A DNA stretch of 64,000 nt from Cryobacterium sp. SO1 (GTDB lineage Bacteria; Actinomycetota; Actinomycetes; Actinomycetales; Microbacteriaceae), in NCBI RefSeq assembly GCF_004210215.2, contig NZ_CP067394.1:2294001-2358000 (forward strand), in the 5' to 3' direction. The notes below the pieces were generated by a model. It did no database searches and was not told the origin of the DNA. It worked only from the letters and a program-made list of their open reading frames with translations. A program made the translations under genes and the position numbers. Of the stretch, positions 54,706-64,000 are shown one piece after another. The first letter of the stretch is position 1; the number at the start of each line of letters is the position of its first letter.

Positions 54706-57294
54706 TCAGCCGGCGACGGCCACCAGCCCCATCTCGGCGGGGCTGATCAGCAGCTCGTTCCGCGGCACGACGCGCACTGTGTAGCCGAAACCGCCGGACC
54801 GGTCGAGCTCGACGGTGCCGGTGAACAGCGTCGCCGCGCCGGGCAGCACGGTCTCGGTGGCGTCCTGCCCCAGGGTGTCGTTGATCGGTTCGAGAGCCTG
54901 GGTGCTGACGTTGGTGAGGTCGTCACCGCCGGAGCTCTTGCCGTAGACCACCTGCACCGTCACATCCTCCGGCGCCAGGCCGTTCAGGTACACGTGAGCG
55001 CGGAGACGCAGTTCGTCGCCCACCTGGGGAACCGGGGCGACACCGCCGGATTCCACGTGCGCGACCGCCACGCCGGGCCACGCGCCCACGATCCGGGCCT
55101 TCCAGAGGGCCAGCTCACGGGCCGCCCGGTAGTTGTTGGCCGACAACCGGGCCTCGGAGGCGCCGGCGGGACGGTACAGCTTCTCCACGTATTCGCGCAC
55201 CATGCGGCCTGCGTTCAGCTCCGGGGAGAGCCCGGCCAGGGTCTGGCGGATGTTGGCAACCCAGCGTTCGGGTACGCCGTCGCGGTTGCGCTCGTAGAAC
55301 GGCGGCGCCACCTGGTGCTCGATGAGCTCGTACAGCGCCTCCGCCTCGATCCTGTCGCGCTCGGACGGGTTGGTGCTCGCGTCGGCGGAGGGAATCGCCC
55401 AGCCGTTTTGGCCGTCGAAGTACTCCGGCCACCAGCCGTCCAGGATCGACAGGTTGAGGGCGCCGTTCAAGGCCGCCTTCATGCCCGAGGTGCCGCAGGC
55501 CTCCAGCGGGCGCAACGGGTTGTTCAACCACACGTCCGTGCCCGGGTACATCAGCTGTGCCATGCCGATGTTGTAGTCGGGCAGGAACGCGATGCGGGTG
55601 CGGAGCTCGGGGTCGGCCGCGAACTGAACGATCCGCTGGATCAGCCGCTTGCCCTCTTCGTCGGCGGGGTGCGACTTGCCGGCGATCACGATCTGCACGG
55701 GGTGGTCGGGGTGCAGCAGCAGGGCGCGCAGCCGCTCGGGGTCGTGCAGCATCAGGGTGAGCCGTTTGTAGGTGGGCACCCGGCGGGCGAAGCCGATGGT
55801 GAGCACGTTCGGGTCGAAGACCTGGTTGATCCACGACGGAACAATGCCGCCGGGGTTCTGCACCAGCCAGGCGGCCCCGATGCGACGGCGGGCGTCCTCG
55901 ACGAACTGGCGGCGCATGTCACCGCGCACCTCCCAGAGGTCCTGGTCGCTCACGACGGGCGACGCCCAGTCGGCCGTGGAGGTGTCGGTGGCGCCGAGCC
56001 GGTTCGCGGCGAGGGCCTTCAGCGCCGGGTCGGTCCAGGTGGGCGCATGCACCCCGTTGGTGATCGAGGTGATCGGCACCTCGCTGGCGTCGAATCCCGG
56101 CCACAGGCCGCTGAACATCCGCCGGCTCACCTCACCGTGCAGTTTCGAGACGCCGTTGGCGTGCTGGCCGAGCCGCAGGCCCATGATGGCCATGTTGAAC
56201 ACGTCGGGCGACCCACCCGGGTAGCTCTCGGCGCCGAGGCTCAGCAGGTCGTCCACGGCCACGCCGGGCAGCAGGTCGGTTTCGAAGTACCGGCGCACGA
56301 GGGAGGTCTCGAACCGGTCGATGCCCGCCGCGACCGGCGTGTGGGTGGTGAAGACCGTGCCGGCCCTGGCCACCTGGAGCGCCTCGGCGAAGCTCAGCCC
56401 CTCCCCGATCAGGCTGGAGATGCGTTCGAGGCCGAGGAACCCGGCGTGGCCCTCGTTGGTGTGGAACACCTCGGGCTCCGGCTGACCGTTGAGGTTGCTC
56501 CACAGCCGCACGGCCCTGGCACCGCCGATGCCGAGCAGCAGCTCCTGCAGCAGGCGGTGTTCGCCGCCACCGCCGTAGAGCCGGTCGGTCACCTGGCGCA
56601 GCTCGTCGGTGTTCTCGGGGATGTCGGTGTCCAGCATCAACAGGCGGATGCGGCCGACCCTGGCCTCCCAGACGCGGGCGTGCAGGGTGCGATCGTCCGG
56701 CAGAGCCAGGGACACCTGCACGGGCGAGCCGTCCGCCCGGCGCAGCACGGACAGCGGCAGCCCGTCGGGGTCGAGCAGCGGGTAGCTTTCCAGCTGCCAG
56801 CCGTCGGTGGAGATCGCCTGGCTGAAATAGCCGGCCTTGTAGAACAGGCCGACGCCGACAAGGGGAACGCCGAGGTCCGACGCGCTCTTGAGGTGGTCGC
56901 CGGCCAGGATACCGAGGCCGCCAGAGTACTGCGGAAGCGCGGCCGCGATGCCGAACTCGGGCGAGAAGTAGGCGATCGACGCGGGCTTCTCCCCTTCCAG
57001 CCCCTGGTACCAGCGCGGCTGCTCGAGATAGGCCCGCAGGTCGTCGCGCACCTGGTTGACGCCGGAGACGTAGTCCTGGTCGTTGGCGAGCTCCTGCAGC
57101 CGGGCCGGATCGACGGCGCCGAGCAGCGCGACGGGGTCGGTGCCGATGCTCCGCCACAGCTCCGGGGCGATGTGTTCGAACAGCTGCCGGGTGGGCTCGT
57201 GCCACGACCAGCGCAGGTTTCCGGCCAGCTCGTCGAGCGCGGCCAGCGCCTCGGGCAGGACTGCACGGACGGTAAATTTACGGATCGCCTTCAC
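54706..57294 (-). CDS. glgP: Alpha-1,4-glucan phosphorylase
   Basis: 862 residues from GTG 57294 (VKAIRKFTVRAVLPEALAAL), chosen because TAAGGT lies 7 bases before it. Domain order: N-terminal region with DUF3417, ITSITNGVHAPTW, phosphate-binding VQNPGGI-like segment, GTSGMKAALNGALNLSILDGWW (PLP-Lys region), ending in a C-terminal beta domain. It releases glucose-1-phosphate from alpha-glucan. Divergent from glgE over 92 bp. Confidence 0.94.
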   Translation of the reverse strand: MKAIRKFTVRAVLPEALAALDELAGNLRWSWHEPTRQLFEHIAPELWRSIGTDPVALLGAVDPARLQELANDQDYVSGVNQVRDDLRAYLEQPRWYQGLEGEKPASIAYFSPEFGIAAALPQYSGGLGILAGDHLKSASDLGVPLVGVGLFYKAGYFSQAISTDGWQLESYPLLDPDGLPLSVLRRADGSPVQVSLALPDDRTLHARVWEARVGRIRLLMLDTDIPENTDELRQVTDRLYGGGGEHRLLQELLLGIGGARAVRLWSNLNGQPEPEVFHTNEGHAGFLGLERISSLIGEGLSFAEALQVARAGTVFTTHTPVAAGIDRFETSLVRRYFETDLLPGVAVDDLLSLGAESYPGGSPDVFNMAIMGLRLGQHANGVSKLHGEVSRRMFSGLWPGFDASEVPITSITNGVHAPTWTDPALKALAANRLGATDTSTADWASPVVSDQDLWEVRGDMRRQFVEDARRRIGAAWLVQNPGGIVPSWINQVFDPNVLTIGFARRVPTYKRLTLMLHDPERLRALLLHPDHPVQIVIAGKSHPADEEGKRLIQRIVQFAADPELRTRIAFLPDYNIGMAQLMYPGTDVWLNNPLRPLEACGTSGMKAALNGALNLSILDGWWPEYFDGQNGWAIPSADASTNPSERDRIEAEALYELIEHQVAPPFYERNRDGVPERWVANIRQTLAGLSPELNAGRMVREYVEKLYRPAGASEARLSANNYRAARELALWKARIVGAWPGVAVAHVESGGVAPVPQVGDELRLRAHVYLNGLAPEDVTVQVVYGKSSGGDDLTNVSTQALEPINDTLGQDATETVLPGAATLFTGTVELDRSGGFGYTVRVVPRNELLISPAEMGLVAVAG

Positions 57295-57386
57295 GAATCT
57301 CACCTTACGGGCGCCACGTGTCCATCGGGTAACAAACCTGTGCGTGTGGCCCCACCGATTCGGCCCCCGTTCGCTACGGTAGTTGT
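57295..57386. promoter_or_regulatory. Divergent glgP-glgE promoter region
   Basis: A 92-bp gap with a TAnnnT hexamer facing each gene: TAAGGT (minus strand, 57307-57302) 7 bases before glgP and TACGGT (57375-57380) 6 bases before glgE. Opposed leaderless promoters in a short gap. Confidence 0.6.
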
Positions 57387-59465
57387 GTGGCCAAGACAGC
57401 AAAACGAACCGGTACCGCCCTTTCAACGCCGAGCATCGCGGACGCCCCGACCAAACTCGGTCGCATCCCCGTCCTCGACCTCTCCCCGCAGCTGAACGAC
57501 AACCTCTGGCCGGCGAAGGCTTTCGCCGGTGAAGTCGTGCCGTTCGCCGCGACGGCGTTCAGGGAAGGGCACGACGCCATCGGCGTGATGCTCCATCTCA
57601 CGGCACCCGATGGCACCCACACCCAGCATCCGATGCGCCTGGGCGCACCGGGCACCGACCGGTACGAAACCCTCGTGCGCCTCGATCTGCAGGGCTCCTA
57701 CACCTACCGGGTGCGTGCCTACGCGGATGACTTCGCCACCTGGGTGCACAACGCCGCCATCAAGGTCCCCGCCGGTATCGATGTCGAGCTGATGTTCCTG
57801 ATCGGGTCGACGCTCCTGGCCGCGGCGGGAAAGGACCTCAAGCGCCCCACCGCCCAACGCCGGCTGTTCGCCGCCGCCGCGAAGACCCTGACCAACACGA
57901 AGCTCACCCTCGCGGACCGGCTCGCCGTGGTGCACGACCCCGCCCTGGCCGCGGCCGCGGCCGTGCGGCCCCTCGCCAGCCTGGATTCGTTCTCCGACGA
58001 ACGCACCGTGCGGGTCGAACGCACCCGCGCCGGCGTCGGCTCCTGGTACGAGTTCTTCCCCCGGTCAGAGGGCGCCGTGCAGAACGACGACGGCAGCTGG
58101 CAGAGCGGCACCTTCCGCACCGCCGCGGCACGCCTGCCCGGCGTCGCGGCGATGGGTTTCGACGTGCTGTACCTGCCGCCGATCCACCCGATCGGCCGTT
58201 CCTTCCGCAAGGGACCGAACAACACCCTCGATGCCGACGAGAACGACCCGGGGTCACCGTGGGCGATCGGCTCCGAAGCGGGCGGCCATGATGCCATCCA
58301 CCCCCAACTCGGCACCATCGACGACTTCAGCTTCTTCCTGTCCGCGGCCGGCGCCGAAGGTATCGAGGTGGCCATCGACCTGGCCCTGCAGGCCTCGCCC
58401 GATCACCCCTGGGTGCGCGAGCACCCCGAGTGGTTCACCACGCTGCCCGACGGCACGATCGCCTACGCCGAGAACCCGCCGAAGAAGTACCAGGACATCT
58501 ACCCGATCAACTTCGACAACGATCCCGCCGGCATCCGTGCCGAGGTGTTGCGTCTCGTGCGCTACTGGATCGGCGTGGGCGTGAACATCTTCCGGGTCGA
58601 CAATCCGCACACCAAACCGCTGGACTTCTGGGAATGGCTGATCGGAACGATCAACGCCGAGTCGCCCGACGTCGTTTTCCTCGCCGAGGCATTCACCCGA
58701 CCCGCGCTCCTGCAGGGCCTGGCCAAGGTCGGCTTCCAGCAGTCGTACACCTACTTCACCTGGCGCAACACCAAGGAGGAGCTCGAGGAATTCTTCGACG
58801 GGCTGGCCCATGACACGGCCGATTTCCTGCGGCCCAACCTGTTCGTCAACACCCCGGACATCCTCTCGGAGTACCTGCAGTTCGGCGGGCCGTCCGCGTT
58901 CAAGATCCGTGCGGCCCTCGCCGCGACGGCCGCGCCCACCTGGGGGCTCTACGCGGGCTTCGAGCTCTATGAGAGCGTCGCCCGCCCGGGCGCCGAAGAG
59001 AACATCGACAACGAGAAGTACGAGCTGCGGCCCCGCGACTTCGCCAAGGCCGAAGCGCTCGGCAAGTCGCTGGCGCCGTTCCTGGCGCGTCTGGGCCACA
59101 TCCGGGCCGCGCACCCGGCCCTCCGGCAGCTCCGCAACCTCGACATCCACTCCAGCGACGACGATTCGATCCTCGTCTACAGCAAGTACCTCTCCGGCGA
59201 ATTCACCGATGACGGTCGGACCGACGCGCTGATCATCGTCGCCAACGTCGACCCGCACTCCGTGCGTGAGACCGTGGTGCACCTGGATGTGAGCAGGTTC
59301 GGCCTTCCTCTGGGCTCCCACTTCGAGGTGGAGGACCTCGTCACCGGTGCCGTGTGGACCTGGTCGGCCGACAACTTCGTGCGCCTCGACGCCTTCACCG
59401 AACCCGTGCACATCCTGCACGTGCGGATCCCACAGGTACCGACCCAGAACGGACTGGCCGAATGA
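57387..59465 (+). CDS. glgE: Maltose-1-phosphate maltosyltransferase GlgE
   Basis: 692 residues from a GTG. N-terminal domain and linker, then GH13-like catalytic domain: [18 protein letters not shown]405 nucleophile in [11 protein letters not shown] and E434 in FLAEAFTRP, and the actinobacterial GlgE segment [14 protein letters not shown]. It transfers maltosyl from maltose-1-phosphate to alpha-glucan. No treS or maltokinase (pep2/mak) gene is in the window. Stop overlaps glgB. Confidence 0.96.
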   Translation: MAKTAKRTGTALSTPSIADAPTKLGRIPVLDLSPQLNDNLWPAKAFAGEVVPFAATAFREGHDAIGVMLHLTAPDGTHTQHPMRLGAPGTDRYETLVRLDLQGSYTYRVRAYADDFATWVHNAAIKVPAGIDVELMFLIGSTLLAAAGKDLKRPTAQRRLFAAAAKTLTNTKLTLADRLAVVHDPALAAAAAVRPLASLDSFSDERTVRVERTRAGVGSWYEFFPRSEGAVQNDDGSWQSGTFRTAAARLPGVAAMGFDVLYLPPIHPIGRSFRKGPNNTLDADENDPGSPWAIGSEAGGHDAIHPQLGTIDDFSFFLSAAGAEGIEVAIDLALQASPDHPWVREHPEWFTTLPDGTIAYAENPPKKYQDIYPINFDNDPAGIRAEVLRLVRYWIGVGVNIFRVDNPHTKPLDFWEWLIGTINAESPDVVFLAEAFTRPALLQGLAKVGFQQSYTYFTWRNTKEELEEFFDGLAHDTADFLRPNLFVNTPDILSEYLQFGGPSAFKIRAALAATAAPTWGLYAGFELYESVARPGAEENIDNEKYELRPRDFAKAEALGKSLAPFLARLGHIRAAHPALRQLRNLDIHSSDDDSILVYSKYLSGEFTDDGRTDALIIVANVDPHSVRETVVHLDVSRFGLPLGSHFEVEDLVTGAVWTWSADNFVRLDAFTEPVHILHVRIPQVPTQNGLAE

Positions 59466-61678
59466 GACACGCCACCGGCCGACCCGCCGACGAACTGCCC
59501 GCTTTCTCGGCGCACATCCTCGAGACGGTTTCCGTCGGTTCGTATTACAACCCGCACGAGGTACTCGGTCAGCACCTGCTCGACCTGCCCGACATCGCCG
59601 ACCCGCTCACCGTCATCCGTGCCCTGCGGCCTCTGGCGATCGAGGTCGTCGCGGTGCTGTCCACCGGCGCCCGCGTCGAACTGGCCCACCTGGGGTACGG
59701 CATCTGGCAGGGCGTGAGCGCCATCGGCCCGCAGGACTACGAGATCGAAGCGCACTACGAGGGCGGCCCGGCCTGGATCAGCGACGACCCGTACCGGTAC
59801 CTGCCCACTCTCGGCGAGCTCGACCTGCACCTGATCGGCGAGGGACGGCACGAACGGCTCTGGGATGTTCTCGGCGCCCACGTGCGCACTTTCACCGGGG
59901 TCACCAAGCCCGTCAACGGCACGTCGTTCTCGGTCTGGGCGCCGCACGCCCGCGCCGTGCGGGTCATCGGGGACTTCAATAGCTGGTCCGGCGTGCTGCA
60001 CTCGATGCGCAACATGGGCAGCACCGGCGTCTGGGAGCTGTTCGTTCCCGGCCTGGCGGCCGGCTCCAACTACAAGTTCGAGATCCTCACGCAGGCCGGC
60101 GAGTGGGTGCAGAAGGCCGACCCGATGGCCCGCTACACCGAGATCCCGCCGCTGACCGCCTCGGTGGTCGGCGAGACCGACTACAGCTGGAATGATGCGG
60201 ACTGGCTGGCCACCCGCAGCGCCACCGACCCGCACGACCGGGCGATGAGCGTCTACGAGATGCACGTGGGCTCCTGGCGGCCCGGCCTGGGCTACCGGGC
60301 ACTGGCCGACGAGCTGATCGGCTACCTCGAGGAACTCGCGTACACCCACGTGGAGTTCATGCCGCTGTCCGAGCATCCGTTCGGCGGCTCCTGGGGATAC
60401 CAGGTCACCGGCTACTACGCGCCGACGAGCCGGTTCGGCCACCCGGACGACCTGCGCTACCTGATCGACCGGCTGCACCAGGCCGGTATCGGCGTGATCA
60501 TGGACTGGGTGCCCGGCCACTTCCCCAAGGACGAGTTCGCCCTGGCGCGCTTCGACGGTCAGGCCCTGTACGAGCACCCGGACCCCCGCCGCGGCGAGCA
60601 GATGGACTGGGGCACCTACGTCTTCGACTTCGGTCAGATGCAGGTGCGCAACTTCCTGGTCGCCAACGCCCTGTACTGGCTCGAGGAGTTCCACATCGAC
60701 GCGCTGCGCGTGGACGCGGTCGCCTCGATGCTGTACCTGGACTACTCGCGGAAAGACGGCGAGTGGGAGCCGAACAAATTCGGCGGCCGGGAGAACCTCG
60801 AGGCGATCAGCCTCTTGCAGGAGATCACCGCGACGGCCTACAAGCGCAACCCCGGCACGATCATGATCGCCGAGGAGTCCACCAACTGGCCCGGCGTCAC
60901 CGGGGCCACCTCCGGAGGCGGACTCGGCTTCGGGCTCAAGTGGAACATGGGCTGGATGCACGACTCGCTCGAGTACATGAGCGAAGACCCGATGCACCGC
61001 AGCTACCACCACAACGAGATCACCTTCTCGTTCGTGTACGCGTTCAGCGAGAACTTCCTGCTGCCGATCAGCCACGATGAGGTCGTGCACGGCAAGGGCT
61101 CACTGATCGCCAAGATGCCGGGCGACCCGTGGCAGCAACTGGCCAACGTGCGGGTCTACCTGGCCTTCATGTGGGCGCACCCTGGCAAGCAGCTCCTGTT
61201 CATGGGCTCGGAGTTCGGCCAGCGTTCAGAGTGGAGCGAGGAGCGCGGCCTGGACTGGTGGATGCTCGACCAGCCCGGCCATCGCGGCCTGTTCAACCTG
61301 GTCGGCCAGCTCAACCGGGTGTACCGGGACACGCCCAGCCTCTGGGCCCGTGACAACGAGCCGGGCGGGTTCGAACTGCTCGACGGCGGCGCCGCGGCAG
61401 AGAACGTGGTCACGTTCGTGCGCTGGGACAACGACGGCACTCCGGTGGCCTGCCTGTTCAACTTCTCCGGCCGACCCCACACCGGCTACCGGGTGGGCCT
61501 GCCCCAGGCCGGTGTGTGGGAAGAGATCCTCAACACGGATGCCGAGAACTTCGGCGGCTCGGGCGTGGGCAACCTCGGAGTGGTGGACGCGTTCGCCGAG
61601 CCGTGGGCCGGCCGGCCGGCATCCGCCACCCTCACCCTGCCGCCGCTCGGCGCCCTCTGGCTGCGCCTGCGCCGCTAA
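59462..61678 (+). CDS. glgB: 1,4-alpha-glucan branching enzyme GlgB
   Basis: 738 residues from ATG 59462, overlapping the glgE stop by 4 bp (ATGA). CBM48 N-terminal domains ([28 protein letters not shown]), catalytic D418 ([11 protein letters not shown]) and E471 (MIAEEST), then a C-terminal beta domain. It introduces alpha-1,6 branches into the glucan elongated by GlgE. Confidence 0.96.
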   Translation: MRHATGRPADELPAFSAHILETVSVGSYYNPHEVLGQHLLDLPDIADPLTVIRALRPLAIEVVAVLSTGARVELAHLGYGIWQGVSAIGPQDYEIEAHYEGGPAWISDDPYRYLPTLGELDLHLIGEGRHERLWDVLGAHVRTFTGVTKPVNGTSFSVWAPHARAVRVIGDFNSWSGVLHSMRNMGSTGVWELFVPGLAAGSNYKFEILTQAGEWVQKADPMARYTEIPPLTASVVGETDYSWNDADWLATRSATDPHDRAMSVYEMHVGSWRPGLGYRALADELIGYLEELAYTHVEFMPLSEHPFGGSWGYQVTGYYAPTSRFGHPDDLRYLIDRLHQAGIGVIMDWVPGHFPKDEFALARFDGQALYEHPDPRRGEQMDWGTYVFDFGQMQVRNFLVANALYWLEEFHIDALRVDAVASMLYLDYSRKDGEWEPNKFGGRENLEAISLLQEITATAYKRNPGTIMIAEESTNWPGVTGATSGGGLGFGLKWNMGWMHDSLEYMSEDPMHRSYHHNEITFSFVYAFSENFLLPISHDEVVHGKGSLIAKMPGDPWQQLANVRVYLAFMWAHPGKQLLFMGSEFGQRSEWSEERGLDWWMLDQPGHRGLFNLVGQLNRVYRDTPSLWARDNEPGGFELLDGGAAAENVVTFVRWDNDGTPVACLFNFSGRPHTGYRVGLPQAGVWEEILNTDAENFGGSGVGNLGVVDAFAEPWAGRPASATLTLPPLGALWLRLRR

Positions 61679-61695
61679 CAGCACTCGGGGACCAA

Positions 61696-61750
61696 GAAAG
61701 CGCCCCGCGTGGTCACCTCAGTGCGCTGAGGGGACCACACGGGCGCTTTC
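61696..61750 (+). terminator. Terminator after glgB
   Basis: gaaagcgcc..gggcgctttc arms with a second inner stem (tggtc..gacca-like and cctcag/ctgagg) make a long hairpin just past the glgB stop. Confidence 0.85.
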
Positions 61751-61773
61751 GCGTGCCGCGCCTGGGCTCGTAT

Positions 61774-62679
61774 CTAGTAGAGCAGCGCGGTGAGGCGTTT
61801 GCGGGCCGGCGGCACGCGGGGGTCGTCGGTGCCGACAACCTCGAACAGCTCGAGCATCCTCTGGCGGATCGTGTTCTTGCCGGCGGCGTCCTGGCCGGGG
61901 AACAGGCCGAGCAGCCTGTCAAAAGCGTCCTCGATGTGCCCACCGGACAGGTCGAGGTCGGCGACCAGGAGCTGAGCGTCGAGGTCAGCCGGGTCGTCGG
62001 CGGCCGCTGAACGCACCTCGGCGATGGTCTTGCCCTGCAGGCGTCCGAGCAGGCTCACCTGGGCAAGGCCGGCTGTGGCCATGGCGTCGCGGGGGTCACG
62101 GGCCAGGGCCAGCTTGTAGATGTCGATGGCGGTTGGGTAGTCGCCGCGGTCGATGGCTTCGTACGCCTCACGGTGGTGCGGCGGCAGTTCGGGTTCGGCG
62201 GGCTCCGCCGGCGGGCCGTCAGGGGTCTCTGCGGCTTCGGCGACCCCGGTGACACCGTGCTGGGCGGCGAGTTCGAGGACCCGTTCGAGGACCTCTCGAA
62301 TCTGGGCGGCCGGCAGCACCCCGTCGAAGAGCTGCACGGGCTGCCCGTTGATGACTGCGGCGAGCGTGGGCACCGAGGTGGCCTGGAATGCCTGCGCGAG
62401 CTGGGGGTTTGTGTCGATGTCCACAGTGGCGAGGACGAAACGACCGTTGAATTCCCTGATCAAATTCTCGATCACCGGGGTGAGCTGGGTGGCCGGCTCG
62501 CTCCAGGCGGCCCAGAGATCGACGATGACCGGCACGACCTTGGACAGTTCCAACAGCTCGGCGAAATTGGTGTCGGTGCCCTCGAGGACCAGATTCGGCA
62601 CCGGGACAACGCCGGCGACGGCGCCGCCCGGCACGCTGCCGGTGCTCACACCGGCCGAGGCCGCGGGCGGGCGGTTCAC
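61774..62679 (-). CDS. YbbN-like thioredoxin/TPR co-chaperone, N-terminus apparently frameshifted
   Basis: 301 residues from the first in-frame GTG (62679). A thioredoxin-like domain lacking the CxxC (DLWAAWSEPATQ, TSVPTL) is followed by TPR-like helices (RGDYPTAIDIYKLALARDP, LGRLQGKTIAEVR). CnoX/YbbN homologues protect aggregation-prone proteins. In-frame codons upstream of the GTG encode ANLRGAVDLSSLVN, the conserved start of actinobacterial homologues, but have no start codon; the ATG at 62738 is one base out of frame. See findings. Confidence 0.87.
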   Translation of the reverse strand: MNRPPAASAGVSTGSVPGGAVAGVVPVPNLVLEGTDTNFAELLELSKVVPVIVDLWAAWSEPATQLTPVIENLIREFNGRFVLATVDIDTNPQLAQAFQATSVPTLAAVINGQPVQLFDGVLPAAQIREVLERVLELAAQHGVTGVAEAAETPDGPPAEPAEPELPPHHREAYEAIDRGDYPTAIDIYKLALARDPRDAMATAGLAQVSLLGRLQGKTIAEVRSAAADDPADLDAQLLVADLDLSGGHIEDAFDRLLGLFPGQDAAGKNTIRQRMLELFEVVGTDDPRVPPARKRLTALLY

Positions 62680-62734
62680 AAGCGAGGACAGGTCGACGGC
62701 GCCGCGCAGGTTGGCGCCGGCCGGGGGAGAACGG

Positions 62735-64000
62735 TCATGGAAGCTCCACGGAATTGATCAGTCCCTGGGCGAAGCCAAGGAGAACGATTTTGTCGGTTGA
62801 ATTGGCGGCAGGCACGTGGAACAAGAGCTGTTCGCCGTAGGTGCTCTGAATGCCCTTTGACGTCTTCTCGATCCCGGAGAGCGCCTTGCTCGGGCCTTCC
62901 TTGGGGGTGATCGTCGCCTTGCCGTTCACGGCGGTGACCGTCGTGATCTCGTTGGCACTCACGGCCACGATACTGCCGGAGTCGTTGGTGGCAAGGGCGA
63001 TGACCTCACCGCTGCCGACGGCGTTGGTGAACTCCATCGTGCCGGTGTCTTCGAGCTCGGCGAGCTGTTTCGCCTTGTAGTCCACGCCCAGTTGGGTGCG
63101 TGCGGTGTCGCCCTCGGCTTCGAAGAGCGGGAACGAGGGGCTGGCCTCGCCGTTCAGCAGGATGTCGACATACGCCGGTCCGACCTCATTGGGCGCCATC
63201 GACATGAACTTGTTGTCCGGTGCGATGAGCGGGGCGCCGATGGTGGCCGGGGCGACCCCGGGGACCTTCGCCGAGGCCTCCAACTGCACCGCGTACTCCA
63301 CGAGGTAGTTCTCCCGCGGCGACTTCTGCTTGAGCACCAGGGCCATGGTCGGCACGGACGCCTCGTCGGTGGACTGCAGCACGGTCATGACCACGCGTGG
63401 CCAGGTGTCGGTCTGCTGCGGCAGCGTGAGGGTCAATGGGGAATCCGGCAGCGCGGTGGTGGCCGCAAACGACGAGTCGGCGGTGCGGATCTTGTAGTTG
63501 GCCAGACGCTGCTCGAGGGCCGGGCCGGTGAACCGGGTGGCGATGCTGTCGACGTCCAGGTTGGCGTCGGCCTTGGCGGTGAGGTCGACGATGTCGCCGA
63601 CGATGCGCTCGAGCTGCGGCACGCTCACCGCCGGCTGCGGCGTCTCGTCGACGGCCGCCGCCTCGGTGTCCTCAGTGCTGGGAGCCGGCGTTGCCGGCGC
63701 GGTACCCGAGCTTTCAGGTGCGCCGGTCGGCCAGAACTCCGGCGAGCATCCGCTGAGCGCCAGACCGGTGACCAGCACGAGAGGCGCGGCGATCATGGGC
63801 CGGCCGATCGAGCGGCGCGGGCCGGTGATCTCACTGGCCTTGATGGTCTTGGGGCGGGGCACCCGGGGCAGTCGGGGCAGTCGGGGCATCCGCGGACCGC
63901 GCGGCACGTTGCGCCGGGGGCGGCGGGACCGGCGCAAGTGCAGCAGGGCCAGCAGGTAGATCACAAAGCCGATCAGGGCCATGAGCGCTCCCCCGACTAT
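62735..64000 (-). CDS. Membrane-anchored protein with lipoprotein-like domain, partial at right edge
   Basis: An ATG at 63982 gives 415 residues, but the same frame stays open to the edge as IVGGAL before it, continuing the hydrophobic segment ALIGFVIYLLALL, so the gene may start outside. A basic stretch with four PRLPR-type repeats is followed by a second hydrophobic segment with a lipobox-like LALSGC and a ~280-residue extracellular-type domain (TLPQQTDTWPRVVMTV, YVDILLNGEASP). Microbacteriaceae homologues have been annotated as 'glycosyl transferase', without support from visible motifs. The stop overlaps the out-of-frame ATG of the ybbN-like gene (ATGA). Confidence 0.8.
   Translation of the reverse strand: MVGGALMALIGFVIYLLALLHLRRSRRPRRNVPRGPRMPRLPRLPRVPRPKTIKASEITGPRRSIGRPMIAAPLVLVTGLALSGCSPEFWPTGAPESSGTAPATPAPSTEDTEAAAVDETPQPAVSVPQLERIVGDIVDLTAKADANLDVDSIATRFTGPALEQRLANYKIRTADSSFAATTALPDSPLTLTLPQQTDTWPRVVMTVLQSTDEASVPTMALVLKQKSPRENYLVEYAVQLEASAKVPGVAPATIGAPLIAPDNKFMSMAPNEVGPAYVDILLNGEASPSFPLFEAEGDTARTQLGVDYKAKQLAELEDTGTMEFTNAVGSGEVIALATNDSGSIVAVSANEITTVTAVNGKATITPKEGPSKALSGIEKTSKGIQSTYGEQLLFHVPAANSTDKIVLLGFAQGLINSVELP

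Noticed and set aside
54994..57495. 833-residue frame antisense to glgP
   Set aside because: Mirror of a well-supported phosphorylase gene; similar shadows lie opposite glgX (52142-54106), ligA (47907-49637) and glgB (59177-61090).

Overview
The window reads as ordinary chromosomal core DNA of a high-GC, mycothiol-using actinobacterium, most likely a Microbacteriaceae member close to Cryobacterium. The support is indirect: high GC with GTG/TTG starts, a mycothiol-dependent nitroreductase homologue (6068-6694), an SCO4848-type membrane protein, GatCAB, GlgE and a truncated haemoglobin O. I see no integrase, transposase, phage gene, toxin-antitoxin pair, CRISPR array or secondary-metabolite cluster. 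The genus is inferred from gene style only.

Layout. 1-1585: sensor histidine kinase running off the left edge, followed by a gene-free tract of 105-bp tandem repeats (1685-2125). 2150-6694: leftward genes for an amidohydrolase, a PaiB-like protein, a Nei/Fpg glycosylase, RpiB and the nitroreductase. 6977-20000: mostly rightward genes for an MHS-type transporter, a zinc-ribbon SDR protein, a DnaQ-like exonuclease, aminopeptidase N, an MscS channel overlapping a truncated haemoglobin, an FAD dehydrogenase, acyl-CoA thioesterase II and a Rieske lipoprotein. 20075-23302: leftward ssb, lipoprotein, ettA and thioesterase operon. 23500-31100: aldo/keto reductase, membrane proteins, NadE, tRNA-Arg(UCU), oligoribonuclease, tRNA-His(GUG), a zincin and a PBP-like protein. 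31134-34863: TPP riboswitch controlling a YkoEDC-type thiamine-precursor ECF transporter, with a small P-loop kinase at the end. 34953-40444: GerW-like protein, DinB, LLM oxidoreductase, TIGR03086 protein and an MbfA-like iron exporter. The last is the tail of the gatC-gatA-gatB operon (40444-44127). 44164-52062: DUF1023 hydrolase, NAD-epimerase-like protein and a cysteine desulfurase-mnmA-ligA operon. 52151-61678: glycogen/alpha-glucan block (glgX, ybaK, glgP, glgE, glgB). 61774-64000: YbbN-like co-chaperone with an apparent N-terminal frameshift, and a large membrane/lipoprotein gene cut by the right edge.

How the genes connect. GlgE elongates glucan from maltose-1-phosphate and GlgB branches it; GlgP and GlgX degrade it. 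The desulfurase can supply sulfur to MnmA. The riboswitch ties the ECF genes to thiamine supply. Many single genes carry a TAnnnT hexamer 5-7 bases before the start codon and no Shine-Dalgarno sequence, the signature of leaderless transcription; operon-internal genes use GGAG-type sites or 1-14 bp overlaps.

The unexplained signals are mostly non-coding: two families of 64-bp palindromes between genes, a directional repeat family (ggtctcgacaggctcgacc) in tandem, hairpin and possibly coding form, and a repeated palindromic 23-mer in front of the transporter gene. I did not find a clearly new multi-gene system.
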